64,000 nucleotides of DNA from Corythucha ciliata. Its lineage: Eukaryota; Arthropoda; Insecta; Hemiptera; Tingidae. The translations under genes were made by a program, and so were the position numbers. This document shows, one piece after another, positions 1 to 10,473 of this stretch (positions within the stretch are counted from its first letter, which is position 1; each line of letters starts with the position of its first letter). The notes below the pieces were generated by a model. That model had not been told where the DNA came from, did not search any database, and was given only the letters and a program-made list of their open reading frames with translations. The stretch covers positions 48,112,164 to 48,176,163 of the forward strand of contig CM075941.1 in assembly GCA_038030265.1 (NCBI GenBank). Direction: 5' to 3'.

Positions 1-66
1 ATGGTTTTTTTAGTGAGCGAAATTCGAAAAAGGATTTGCTTCGTGAGCGTCAACGAAAAAAGTGGT

Positions 67-190
67 GACCCTGAAAGATTTGTACATTGCGATGGAATCT
101 AGGGGTGGGCAGCTGCTCTACCAAGTTTTCAGTTTCGAGTCTAGGGGAGGGGAACTGCCCACCCCTGCCTCCCTCTGGCTACGCCCATGG
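67..190. repeat. Dispersed repeat, copy 1 (transposon end)
   Basis: The same ~125-bp sequence recurs at 39607-39731 with scattered differences. Both contain AGGGGTGGGCA, GTCTAGGGGAGGGGAACTGC and finish with CTCTGGCTAC(G/A)CCCATG. The right edge read on the minus strand (TGGGCGTAGCCAGAG) resembles the ends of insect DNA transposons, so this may be the terminal part of one. That identification is inference; the duplication itself is directly visible. Confidence 0.6.
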
Positions 191-535
191 TTAGAATTAC
201 CAACCACGGTAATACGTCCCACCGCCACATGTCCAACCAAACAGAAGGCTCAGCCACAGCCACACCACACACCAGCAGCAACCTCAGCAAAAGTCCAAGC
301 ACTGCAAAAGTCCAACCACAGCAAAGGCCAAACCACAGCAAACGTCCAAACATAGCCAAGCTCAAAACACAGCGTAGGTCCGAGCACTGCAAAAGACCAA
401 CCACAGCAAAGGTCCAACCACAGAAAAGTTCGAAATTCAGTGAAGCTCTAACCACACCTCCAACCACAGATAACCTCCAACCACAGATAACCTCCAATCA
501 CAGATAACCTCCAACCACAGATAACCCCAAATACA
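187..535. repeat. Diverged 17-bp minisatellite (CCAACCACAGCAAAGGT type)
   Basis: Degenerate copies of a 17-bp unit close to GGTCCAACCACAGCAAA, the unit that forms the large array at 36590-38120. The right end shifts to a shorter variant (AACCTCCAACCACAGAT). Open frames on both strands here come from the repeat and are not genes. Confidence 0.75.
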
Positions 536-720
536 GCTAAGCTCTAAACCAAACGTTGAGCTCCATCTACAGTAGAGCTTCGACCTCAGTAAAGCTTTCC
601 TTTTCTCTCCCTTTTCTTGACTTTTTATCTTTTTTATTTAAAAAAAAAAAAAAAAATGGGCCCTCCTCACCGGGCCCATACCCCGGGCCGGGGATAACAG
701 CCCATCAGGGTCTCTCGAAC
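536..720. other. Pyrimidine and homopolymer tracts with a GC hairpin
   Basis: T-rich stretch, then a run of 16 A, then a GC-rich patch at 658-700 containing GGGCCC TCCTCACC GGGCCC, a short inverted repeat. No coding sequence is seen. Confidence 0.5.
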
Positions 721-1888
721 GGACTGACTTTTTTTTTTTTCGAATCCTTCTCAATTTTAGCCGCAAACAAGAGTTTTTTTCATTTTTGCCGTGAGTTAGA
801 GTTTTTCTCAATTTCGACCGCGAACAAGCGTTTTTTTTTTTTACTTTTAGCCGCAAAAACGATTTCTCTCAATTTAAGCTGCGAATTTCATTTCTTCCCC
901 CCCCCCTGAATTTTACCCGCAAAACAGCTGCTCTTTTTATGAATTAGCGCGTTTATCAGTTAACCCGTAAATATGCGTTTTTTCCACAATTTTGGCCGCA
1001 AAAAAGCGCTTTTCTCAATTTAAGCCGTGAATTTTCATTTTTTTTCAATTTTAGCCATGAACTTTTGCCTACGGGGTAAATTCTAGTCGAAGTTTCTTCG
1101 ATTCGGCGTTTTCAACTTGAGTAGCAAATTTGATATTTGTCTACAGTGCCGACCTTGGACATTTATTGCCCCCATGAGGTCACACTGTTCCGAATAAGCC
1201 GCAATTTGGCGTTTTCCCTTTTAACCGCAAATTAGAGTTTTTGGAATACTTCAGGTGGTCTTCTCATATTCATCGGTGAATTAGCTATTTTCCTTCATTT
1301 TGACCGTTACTTTGCGATTTTCCTCCATCTTGTCCGCGAGTTAGCGATTTTTCTCAATTTTTGCAGTAATTAGCGCTTTTGCTTCTTTCCTAATTGGCCA
1401 TGAAGTAGCCTCCGGAAACCGGCGCTTGCCATTTTCCAAACGTTCTATGAATTAGCCAATTTTCCTAAATTAACCCCAATTGGCCATCTTTCATGATTTT
1501 AGCCGCAAATTAGCGTTTTTCCTCATTTCAGCCGTTGATTATAAATGTTTCTACATTTCAATCCCCCTAAATATTACCTCGCTTTATTTTCGATTTAGTT
1601 TTATCAATTTAAACCACGAATTAGCGTTTTTTCCTCACTTCAGCGCGAATTAGAAATATTTGTCTCCTTTTTAGCCGCGAATTAGCAATTTTTTCTCATT
1701 TTAGGCGCGAATTAGCGATTTTTCACCATTTTAGCTATCTCCTTTTTCAGAGGTTTTACTGAATTATTGCAGTGAGTTCGTGTTTTTCCTGATTTTAGCT
1801 GCTAATGAGCGATTTTTCTCAATGTCATCCATGAATTAGCACTTTTTCTTGATATTAGCAGGGAATTAGCGATTTTTTTTCGCTATTA

Positions 1889-2025
1889 GAGAGATTTTGC
1901 AACCAGTCCCATAAACGCAAAAGTTAATTTTTGTGGTCGCGTTGCCTAGGGTAGTAAACATTTCGTTGGTTGAAGTGTGAATAGCGTTAACGTTAGCGTT
2001 AGCGGAGCTGTTTGCAAAATCTCTC
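1889..2025. mobile_element. 137-bp inverted-repeat element with TATTA target duplication
   Basis: The left end GAGAGATTTTGCAACCAG is matched by the right end CTGTTTGCAAAATCTCTC in inverted orientation (one mismatch). The element is flanked on both sides by TATTA (1884-1888 and 2026-2030). It interrupts satellite A and has no coding capacity, so it is a MITE-like element. A stretch at 51580-51650 resembles its interior in reverse orientation. The superfamily is not assigned. Confidence 0.7.
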
Positions 2026-2603
2026 TATTAACATTATGATTATTATGAATTAGAGCTTTTCCTTAATTGGAGCCACGAACTTTCCTTCAGAATCCGGTAA
2101 ATTGCCGTTTCTATACTTCTAGTCTCTAATTAGCGCTTTTTATACAATTTATCCTCGGAAGCTTCAAGCAAATATTAGCCGCGAAGTAGCCAAGTATTTT
2201 TCTTAATGGCCAATTCGCAGCTAAAATTGCAAAAAATCGCCCATTCACGGATACAAAAGAGAAAAGCCGTTAATCCGTCGCTAAATTCGTGAAAAGTGCT
2301 AATTCACGGCTGAAATTTATAGAGAATGGCTACTTTACAGCTAAAATTGGAACAACCGCTAATACACAGTACAAAAAAAAAATAAATGAATAAATCGCAA
2401 ATTAAACAACTGCTAAAATTTAGAAAAAAACCCTATAATTCACTAATAAAATTGACAAAAAACTGCGAATTTCCTAAAATTAAGCAAAATAATTAATTAC
2501 TGAGTTAATATATTTATTTCTATTTTTTTTAGTTTTGAAATGTTTATAAATCAAATGCGCTTCTTTGGTCATTTTTTCTTGTCTGCCTTTTCCTCCTCAT
2601 TTT

Positions 2604-2651
2604 TCTTGGCGCGCCCCTTGAGAGACCACGCCCCCCTTACCCCGGCACTGT
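2604..2651 (-). mobile_element. hAT-like terminus remnant
   Basis: Read on the minus strand, this begins CAGTGCCGGGGTAAGG and continues into GGCGTGGTCTCTCAAGGGG. It resembles the start at 51266 (CAGTGCCGTCCTTG...). hAT ends commonly begin CAGNG. No partner terminus or target duplication was found, so this is a weak assignment. Confidence 0.3.
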
Positions 2652-3699
2652 TTGTCTACATATTTCAACCGCGAATTGACGGTTTTTCTTGATTTCAGCT
2701 GAGAATTAACACTTTTTCTCAAATTTAACTGCAGGGCTTAACTTCAATGTTTTTTGTTTCAATTTTAAGCTGAGAATGACAGTTTATTGTTTCATATTTG
2801 CCGCGAATCAGGTTTTTTTCCTCAATTTTGGCCGTTAATCAACAACCTTTTTTTTTTGCTTTTTGCTATGAATTAGCTAAATTTCAGATGTCAATTCGCG
2901 GGTTTTCTCAATATATAACCCGCGAATTTCAATTTTTTCAATTGTACATTTATGAAATTGTCGTTTAAGACGAATTTGCCTACAGAAATATTTTTTCGAA
3001 TTTAGCCGCAAATCAACGCATTCTCTCGATTTTCACCGCGAATCACAGGTTTTCTTATATTATGCCGCGAGTTATTGCAATTTTTTGGCTTATTTTGCCT
3101 ATGAATTAGCGTTTTCTGTCAATTGTAGTTGATGTTTCCTCTGAAATCCTCGAATTTGCGGTTTTTTCAATTTGCCGAGCAGCGAATATTATAGCTTATT
3201 CTACATTTCAGCCGCGAATTAACGTTTTTCACCAATTAAGCCGCGAATTAACGTTTTTCACCAATTAAGCTGCGAATTAGTCTCTATTATTAATTTTAGC
3301 CGCAGATCAGCGTATTTTCTTCTTCCCCCTCCCCCCGCGAATGTGCATTTTTCTCAATTTTGGTTGCGAATCTGTGACACTTTGTAGCGCTTTCTGTCAT
3401 GAATTAATTGAAGGTTTTTTCAATTAATCCGGGAATCAGCGTTTTCCCCTTAATTTTGGCCGCGAATTAGCGTTTATTCCCGATTTGGCTTTAACTTAAC
3501 AAATTCCCTCACTTTTTTAATTTTAGAAAAGAGCGCTTTTTCGCGATTTTGTGCTGTGAATTAGCGCCTAATTGCAAACAATTTTTAACCGCAAATTAGT
3601 GCTTTTTCTAGATTTTAGGTGCGAATTACGGTTTTATTAATTTTCAGCTGCGAGTTTGCACTTTTACCGTGCTTTTTTTTTTTATGAATGAACGCTTTC

Positions 3700-4580
3700 T
3701 ATGCTATCTTGTCAAAAATGACGATTTTAACGCTGTTTTCAAGTGTAATGTGACGGTTTTTATTCTTTCGTATTTAGGATAATATAATGTACAAGGAGCA
3801 GTCAAAAATTATTTCGTCGACGAGTTCCCAGCACATTCTATTCTCCTGGTCGTTTGGGACCAAATCTGGTCAAAAATGACGACTTTGTCCCTTTTGTCGC
3901 ACTGTAATCGAGGCGAGTTTCCATCGTTCGTATTAGGAGAATACAACTTGCTAGGAGCTCGGCGCTGAAAAAATGTTTCCACGTGATTTGGCCTAAATGG
4001 TGCGTCAAAACTCCCACGTCGTTGCTAAGCCTTCAAAATGGGCTCAAATAGCTCTCGAGGGTGACATCGGGCGCCCCTGGTAATGCCCAGCTCTTAATCT
4101 AATTAGCACGCTAGAAATTGCTTGAGTTCGTTTAAACCACTCCTTGTCAACATTGGCAAAAATTCCTCTTGTTGACGAGCTCCACGCGCATTCTATTCTC
4201 TTGGTCATTTGGTGACCAAATATAGTCAAAAATGACGGTTTTACCCCTTTTTTCAAGTTTAACGCGGCGATTCCCTATCTTTCGTATTTGGGTAATATAA
4301 CGTGCTAGGAGCTCGGCTTCAGTCGAAAGTTATTTCCTCGACAAGCTCCCAGCACATTCTATTCTCCTGGTCATTTGGAGTCCAAATGACGAATTGTCAA
4401 AAAAGACGAATTTGCCCCCTTTTTCAGGTGTAATGCGGCGATTTTATATCTCGGGGTGTCAGGAGAGTATAATGTGCTAGGAGCTCGGCACCGAGAAAAA
4501 TTTGTCCACGTGGTCTGGTTCCCTAATGTTCATAAAACTACCACGTCATTATGCCTTCTCAAAATGGGCTCAAATTGCCC
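3700..4580. repeat. ~170-bp tandem repeat with hairpin core, array 1
   Basis: Units contain GTCAAAAATGACGATTTT, a short GTGTAATGCGGCGATTTT spacer, TTCGTATTAGGAGAATATAA and then an inverted repeat. The left arm is close to AGAATATAATGTGCTAGGAG followed by CTCG, and the right arm CGAGCTCCCAGCACATTCTA followed by TTCTCC. The arms are ~25 nt and are separated by ~28 nt. Full hairpins lie at 3775-3847 and 4291-4369. Left arms alone lie near 3930-3965 and 4461-4489, and a right arm alone near 4178-4203. Starts fall roughly 155-172 bp apart or at multiples of that. Other copies are at 35957, 50878 and 51953-52356. Confidence 0.75.
4071..4160 (+). repeat. Dispersed ~90-bp repeat, copy 1
   Basis: The segment from CCCCTGGTAATG through GCCCAGCTCT and GAATTCG-like sequence to ACTCCTTGTCA recurs at 47906-47998 with modest divergence and one small insertion. 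Here it sits inside the hairpin repeat array and replaces one expected left arm. Its nature is unknown. Confidence 0.55.
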
Positions 4581-4813
4581 ATCCTAAAACAAAATTTCGA
4601 AAGGTTGGGCTAATTTAAAAACAACATTGGCGGGATTGGCTTCCCTTAAAAAAACAATCTCAAGGGTTTGGGGCTCATTAAAAATATTTCCTGTGGGTTT
4701 CACTTTTTTACGAAAAAAAATCACGCTGTTGACTCATTTTAATAGAAAATTTTGCGCGGCCAATTTCACGTGACTAGCACTTTCAAACCGCACTGAACAC
4801 CCAAATATGCCAC

Positions 4814-4953
4814 TGTGGCGTCATCTTTTTGTTTTCTTTATTTTTGGCAATTTTTGGTCGTATGAATTAATGAACAGTCTTTGGAGAAAATCGAAATAAA
4901 ACGTTTATACAGTTCTTGGATCCATTTTATCAACGGAACGTCGAAACCCGTTA
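4814..4953 (+). repeat. Gypsy-1 5' LTR
   Basis: Starts TGTGGCGTCATC and ends CGAAACCCGTTA. It matches 17626-17755 over its length apart from about 10 extra bases near 4849-4862 and a few substitutions. Both copies contain GAACAGTCTTTGGAGAAAAT. The short length is usual for CsRn1-type elements. Confidence 0.8.
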
Positions 4954-4956
4954 TTT

Positions 4957-4972
4957 TGGTGACCCCGACACG
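4957..4972 (+). promoter_or_regulatory. Gypsy-1 primer binding site, tRNA-Trp type
   Basis: TGGTGACCCCGACACG lies three bases after the 5' LTR. From known biology, CsRn1-group elements use a site of the form TGGTGACCCCGACGTG, complementary to the 3' end of tRNA-Trp. This site follows that pattern closely. It is absent after the 3' LTR, as expected. Confidence 0.7.
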
Positions 4973-5013
4973 AAGAAATCCGCGACATCAGCCCTTGGAC
5001 GCTATTTACCACG

Positions 5014-6230
5014 ATGGCCAACACCGACGACGTCGCCGAACAGCTCGCTCAACTACGACTGCGAATGTAGCAGTTGTTCCAGTCGCTTCCTGCAGACATA
5101 CCTCCCGTCGAGGACCAGGAAGGTATTATCCGCCGCTCTGACAGCCCTTGGTCTTCTCCCCTCCACATGGTCCCGAAAAAGGATTCTAGCTGGCGCCCTT
5201 GCGGCGATTATCGCGCCTTAAACGCCCGAACAATCCCCGATCGGTACCCCGTGCGCCACATACATGATTTTAATCACCAGCTCCGTGGCTGCACCGTCTT
5301 CTCCGTCATCGATCTTGTCAAGGCGTATACTCAAATCCCAGTGAATCCATCCGACATCCCAAAGACTGCCATCACGACACCTTTCGGACTTTTCAAATTC
5401 CCTTTCATGAGTTTTGGCCTCCGAAATGCTGGCCAGACGTTCCAACGATTCATCGATGAAGTCCTCCACGGTCTCGACTTTTGTTTCCCCTACTTCGACG
5501 ACATCTTCGTATACTCCACCAACGCAGACACTCTCATCTCGCTCATCTCCGCGCTGTATTCGACCGCCTAGCGAGCCACGGCCTCCTCGTCAACACCAAC
5601 AAAAGTGTCTTCGGTGTCAACACGATAACTTTTCTCGTATACGAAGTACCAGCTAAAGGTATTCGTCCACCTCCAGAACGCGTCGAAGCTCTCTTAAACT
5701 TCGCCAAGCCACTATCAGCCGAAGGTCTCCGCCGTTTTCTCGGAATCATGAATTTTTACCGCTGCTTTCTTCCCTCAGCTGCACAATTTCAAGCACCTCT
5801 CCATTCCGCTTAAGGAAAAAACAAAATAGCTTGGACCCCAACGTTGGAGGCAGCATTTCAATCGTGCAAAGATCACCTCGCACAGGCCACCCTTCTCACT
5901 CATCCTGACCCAACAGCTACTCTCGCTCTTTTCACTGACGCGTCACAAATTGCGGTAGGAGCATCTCTTCAACAACGCGTAGCTGATCAATGGGAACCTC
6001 TAGCTTTCTTCTCTCAGAAACTTACCCCTCGCCAGCAGCAATGGCCAGCGTTTTATAGAGAACTCCACGCTGTGTATGCTTCAATTCAACATTTTCGCCA
6101 CATCCTCGAATCACGTCCATTTACAGTTTTCGCTGACCACAAGCCTCTAATTTACGCTTTTCGACAACACAGAGACAAACTTCCTCCTAAGCAAATCAAT
6201 CAGCTGTCATTCATTTCCCAATTTACAACC
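5014..6230 (+). pseudogene. Gypsy-1 pol, 5' part: gag start fused to RT and RNase H
   Basis: A methionine at 5014 opens a short gag-like start (MANTDDVAEQLAQLRLR). After a stop it runs directly into the reverse transcriptase N-terminus, so the rest of gag and the protease have been deleted. RT motifs are clear: a [11 protein letters not shown] block, the [13 protein letters not shown] aspartate motif and the catalytic box FPYFDDI (YFDD rather than the usual YLDD). The frame shifts near 5540 and there is a TAA at 5811-5813. RNase H follows, with FTDAS, the YRELHAVYA glutamate and FADHKPL. The reading stops at 6231-6235, where Gypsy-2 is inserted, and resumes at 10665. Non-functional. Confidence 0.85.
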
Positions 6231-6235
6231 GACAT

Positions 6236-6414
6236 TGTTATATATTTTATTTTATACTATAATGATCGAAATGGAATGACTCAGCCATCCTGTCTTCCTG
6301 TCGACCACCCGCACCACCCCTTCGAGTCAGTTTGAGCCCGGCTGCCCGTGGAATAAAATGAATTGCAAATATTATAACAGTCTTTCTCTTTACATTTTTT
6401 TTTAATACATAACA
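6236..6414 (+). repeat. Gypsy-2 5' LTR
   Basis: Begins TGTTATATATTTTATTTTAT and ends AATACATAACA. It is 179 bp and aligns with 10474-10664. The inner sequence GTCTTCCTGTCGACCACCCG is shared. The 3' copy has two short extra stretches (about 5 and 10 bases). Confidence 0.9.
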
Positions 6415-6416
6415 AA

Positions 6417-6430
6417 CGGCGACGAGGATA
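6417..6430 (+). promoter_or_regulatory. Gypsy-2 primer binding site, mutated first base
   Basis: CGGCGACGAGGATA lies two bases after the LTR. Many gypsy elements of this type have TGGCGACGAGGA here, the TGG pairing with the tRNA CCA end. The first T is a C in this copy. The specific tRNA is not assigned. Confidence 0.5.
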
Positions 6431-6494
6431 AACGTAAATTTTTCGTGCTCGTGGTAGTGACGTGGACCTTAGTTTACAAAACAAAAGAGAAAAA

Positions 6495-7345
6495 ATGCCT
6501 CTCGACGAAGACAATCCGGGATTACTGGACATCCAGGTACAAAACCAGTCAATCTTAAAAGCCCTACAGCTTCAGTCCGAGGCTCTCGCTAAGTTGCTAC
6601 GTCAGCCGCCTCCTGTTCCGGGAAACCCTGTTCTTCCCTCAGACGCCCACTCGTCGGCGATAACTTTTGAGCCGTTCGACGAGGGCAAAGAATCTTTCAA
6701 ATCGTATAAAGAATGTTTAGACAACTATTTCGATCTAAAATGCCTTCGTGGAGATACTCCCGAAGTAAATGCTACAAAGGCAAAAATTCTCATAAATGCG
6801 TTGGGGTCAAAGTGTTACCAACTTCTTTCAATTCTTTCAAGCTTAACCGCACCTGATTTACCTTCCTCAAAAACATACGACGTTCTAATCGGGCTTCTTG
6901 AAATTCACCTCTGCCCCCGCTCCAACATCCACACCGAGCGGCATAAATTTCTTTCACGGATTCAAAAATCGGAGGAATCTATTTCGCAGTACCTCGCGGC
7001 TCTCAAGGACATCTCACGTTCCGCCCATTGGGCATGCCACGATGAGGCGTGTAAGAAACCGGTGCTGTCTATATTGCAGGCCCAATTCATTCGAGGTTTA
7101 CAGGACCATGAAATTCGGGAACAAATCCTCCAACAAGGTGACGACATATAACTCGACAAAGCTATCGAAATCGCGTTAGCGATAGAGGCCGCCAAACGCC
7201 AGAATAAGATGTACTCACCTAACCCGAATGACCCTTCTGTTTTCAAAATTGTGACAAAAACCAAGAGCCATGGAGCTATCCCTCAGTCAAGTGGCGGAGG
7301 AAGGCAGTCAACGGCATTTCAAAGAACGTCACGAAGGAATACAAA
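6495..7345 (+). pseudogene. Gypsy-2 gag
   Basis: Starts at the ATG at 6495 (MPLDEDNPGLLDIQ) and reads 219 codons to a TAA at 7149-7151. The same frame then continues as gag-like sequence (LDKAIEIALAIEAAKRQNK). The capsid-like region includes FEPFDEGKESFKSYKECLDNYF and IHTERHKFLSRIQKSEESISQYL, typical of gypsy retrotransposon gag proteins. The zinc knuckles fall in another frame at the start of the following ORF, so a frameshift lies between about 7262 and 7400. One premature stop plus the frameshift make it a pseudogene. Confidence 0.8.
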
Positions 7346-9213
7346 CCACCGCGTTCAGTAAAATCGAAACTCATAGAGCTTGGACTCCAAAATGTATGCA
7401 AAACAATCACAACTCTCGTGAATGTCGTTCTAAAAAACATTTAAAATGTGGTAGCTGTGGTAAAGCGTGCCACATTGACAAAGTCTGCATTTCAACGAAA
7501 ATTAAAAATGTTTGCCTCGTGGCTAACGACACCACGAGCAACGAAGACGAAATTCATGAAATAAATCAAGTGAACGACGACGTTCACATGAATCAACCTT
7601 TTTGCGTGAAAGTGTTAGTTGATCAGAAACCTCAGTCATTCGAACTAGATACTGGGAGTCAAATGACGATAATATCCAAATCGGACTTTGACAAATTACA
7701 CCTACAACGGACTCTCAAGAAGACCAACGTTGTGTTCCGAACATACACAAAAGATATTTTTAAACCCATCGGCTTCACTGCAGTCAAAATCAAGCATCAG
7801 AACCGAGAAGCATACGGAAATTTGTACGTCGTAGAGAGAAAACTCTCCCCGTTGTGTGGAAGAGAATGGATCTGCCAATTAAACATAAACCTTGCTACGC
7901 GAAACATCGCAGAGAACACATCATCAGACGTCAATAACATCAAAGTAGAACAACTGATGAACAATTACGCCGATGTGTTCAGACCGTCAGTGGGATGTAT
8001 TCCAAACCTCAAATGTTCTCTCGAAATGAAGGAAAATCCTAGACCCGTGCCGTACTCAATTATCAACAGGACAAAGGACGAGTTAGACTCTTTGGAGAGA
8101 CAAGGGATCCTCGAAAAAACCGATTATTCAGAATGGGGAACACCTATTGTTTTGGTTCCGAAACCAGACCAGTCAATAAGAATATGCGCCGATTATAAAG
8201 TGACGGTCAACCCACAACTCCACGACTCTCGGTACCCGATTCCACGTATTGAAGATTTATTCAATAAACTCAAAAATGGGCGCTATTCTTGCGTCTTGGA
8301 TCTACATAAAGCCTACCTTCATCTCGAACTCGACACGGAAAGCCAGAAAATAGCAGCAATTTCGACGCTATGGGGAACATACCTCGTGAAACGGCTTTTC
8401 ATGGGTATTAAAACGGCACCAAACCTCTTCCACAAAGCCATGGATCAAATTTTAGGAGATCTTCCGGGAACAATTCTATATTTCGACGACTTACTGATCC
8501 AAGGAGAAACTGTTGAGGAATGTTCACAACGACTAGAAGCTTGCTTGGAACGACTACGAAAATTCGATCTACACGTCAATCAATCGAAATGCAAGTTTTT
8601 TGCTACTTCAATAAAATATCTGGGGCACCAAATAAGTCAAAAAGGACTTGAGAAATGTTCCGATAAAATCGACGTAATCATCCAGGCACCTCGACCAACA
8701 AACGTAGACGAAGTAAGATCGTTTCTCGGACTAGCTCTCTATTATGCCAAATTTATTCCAAATTCATCATCCATACTGTTGCCACTCAACAATCTGCTCA
8801 AGAAAAACGTTAAATTTCACTGGAGCACACATTGTGAACAAGCTTTTCAAACAATAAAAACGGAAATCGCGAGCGATCGCGTGTTGGTACCATTTCAACC
8901 TGCTTTACCTCTGACATTGGCTACGAATGCTAGCCCAGACGGCTTAGCCGCCGTGCTCTCACACGTTCACAATCAAATGGAACAGCCAATTGCGTTTGCA
9001 TCCCGGTCACTAACGGCCAGTGAGAAATGCTACAGTCAATTGGACTGGGAAGCCACTGCCGTCTGCTGGGCGTTCAAGAAATTCTACCATTACTTGTATG
9101 GGAGGACTTTTAAGCCTTATTGTGGACAACAAACCTCTGGAAAGAATTTTTCACCCCGACAAGGCCATGCCGACAATGTCTGCTCACCGGCGGCGATACG
9201 CACAATTTATTAG
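7270..9213 (+). pseudogene. Gypsy-2 zinc knuckles, protease, RT and most of RNase H
   Basis: A 647-codon uninterrupted stretch. Near residues 42-74 there is a degraded first zinc knuckle (one cysteine missing in KCMQNNHNSREC) and an intact second one (CGSCGKACHIDKVC). The protease active site is ELDTGSQMTIIS near residue 127. Reverse transcriptase follows, with IRICADYKVTVNPQL, CVLDLHKAYLHLEL and the catalytic LYFDDLLIQG. RNase H begins around TLATNASPDGLAAVL, where the first catalytic aspartate of the usual TDAS is an asparagine, and continues to QLDWEATAVCWAFKKFYHYLYGR. The frame is lost near 9110 and the remainder lies in another frame. It is the longest intact stretch in the window. Confidence 0.88.
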
Positions 9214-10320
9214 CGGGTTCGATTACAAAATTAAACAACGACCAGCTAAAGAACATCAAAACGTTGATTACTTCTCAAGAAATCCGATTCCCTTAAACTC
9301 AAAATTTCAAAATTTTCACGAAGACTCGTACATCGTTAACGAACTATCAGTTTCGCAGCTCGACTAACCGATCATTCCCTCTAATTTGATACGCCATGAA
9401 ACAGACAATGACCCACAACTCGTTGACTTCAAATCTAAACTTCTGAACGGAGAGATACAAAACCCAGGGTTCCCAGTGCGTATAATGGCATCATTTTACG
9501 AGGCACCAGAGTATACATACCGCAGAAACACCGGCGCGGCGTTCTACAAGAGTTGCACTCCTTACACATAGGAGTGGTCAAAATGAAGGCCATTGCCCGT
9601 TCATTGTGGTACTGGCCGGGTCTTGACCGAGACGTTGAGAATTTGGTCCGCGCTTGCCAGAATTGCGCAGAGGTTAAAAAAAAAAACGGTAAAAGCACCA
9701 CTACACCAGTGGGACGAACCGGCACATCCGTGGCAACGAATACGTGCCGACTATGCGGGCCCATTTGAAGGGCAACATTTTTTAATAGTAGTTGACGCAA
9801 AAACAAAATGGGTGGAAATATCTATGTCCCGGCAGGCGCCTACCTCCATGTCAACCATGCGCGCCTTAGATGAAATATTCTCACGAAATGGATTCCCTCA
9901 CATAATATTAGTCACGGATAATGCATCTATTTTCAAGTCGAGCGACTTCATAACATTTTGCAGAAACTACGGACTTCAACAGAAATTTAGCGCACCCAAC
10001 CACCCGGCGACAAATGTATTAGCCGAGCGTAACGTACAAACTTTCAAACAAAAGATGAAAGCGATGTCTTCCGAACCAGGATCAATGCAATCAAAATTAA
10101 ACGCATTTCTCCTAAAATATAGGTCAACACCATTTCAAGATGGAAAGACACCTGCTGAAAAACACATCAACCGACAAATCCGTACAAAATTGCGTCTAGC
10201 AACGCCGGTCACTGCGTCCATCGCCTAGAACAACATTGACGGGTGACATTCCAACAGATACGACGAACCAGTCAAGAACAACACCACCGCCTGACTTGCG
10301 GCGGTCAACTCGTGTGCGGA
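9110..10320 (+). pseudogene. Gypsy-2 RNase H end and integrase
   Basis: Three successive frames carry the rest of pol. After 9110, RFISGFDY-like sequence and EHQNVDYFSRNP mark the end of RNase H. From about 9560, LHIGVVKMKAIARSLWYWPGL with RACQNCAEVKKK is the zinc-binding (HHCC) integrase head; a run of A at 9677 causes a shift. The catalytic core keeps all three acidic residues: ADYAGPF, LVTDNASIF and NVLAERNVQTFK. The C-terminus ends near 10320 with RRSTRVRKP, typical of gypsy pol tails, after a stop at 10226-10228. Broken, but with recognisable catalytic residues. Confidence 0.82.
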
Positions 10321-10473
10321 AACCAGTGGTTCGCCTCGACCTGTAACGGCATCACCGCGGGTGTTCAGTGCAGTTCAAATAGTTTTTTTCTTCTTCGTGC
10401 TTGCTTAGTTTTCAGATTCCCTGCTACAGAACTCTTTTAATTTTACCGCTCGTTTAATTAAGCGGCGGAGAAT

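Larger units (their letters stand above)
720..3700. repeat. Degenerate ~30-bp satellite A array
   Basis: Loosely repeated units built on TTTTAGCCGCGAATTAGCG followed by a T-rich spacer (TTTTTCTCAAT). Spacing between equivalent positions is about 30 bp. Individual units are highly diverged, with many indels and homopolymer runs. From about 2216 to 2470 the motif appears in the opposite orientation (AATTCACGGCTAAAAT), so the array contains an inverted segment. No gene lies inside it. Related arrays occur at 13560-14060, 14440-14790, 28380-30120, 51370-51945 and in part of 58290-58760. Confidence 0.8.

Noticed and set aside
187..507. Two overlapping frames of 106 and 118 codons on opposite strands
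   Set aside because: Both read through the diverged 17-bp repeat.
658..700. GC-rich patch as a promoter or tRNA
   Set aside because: Short palindromic GGGCCC words only; no tRNA boxes or fold.
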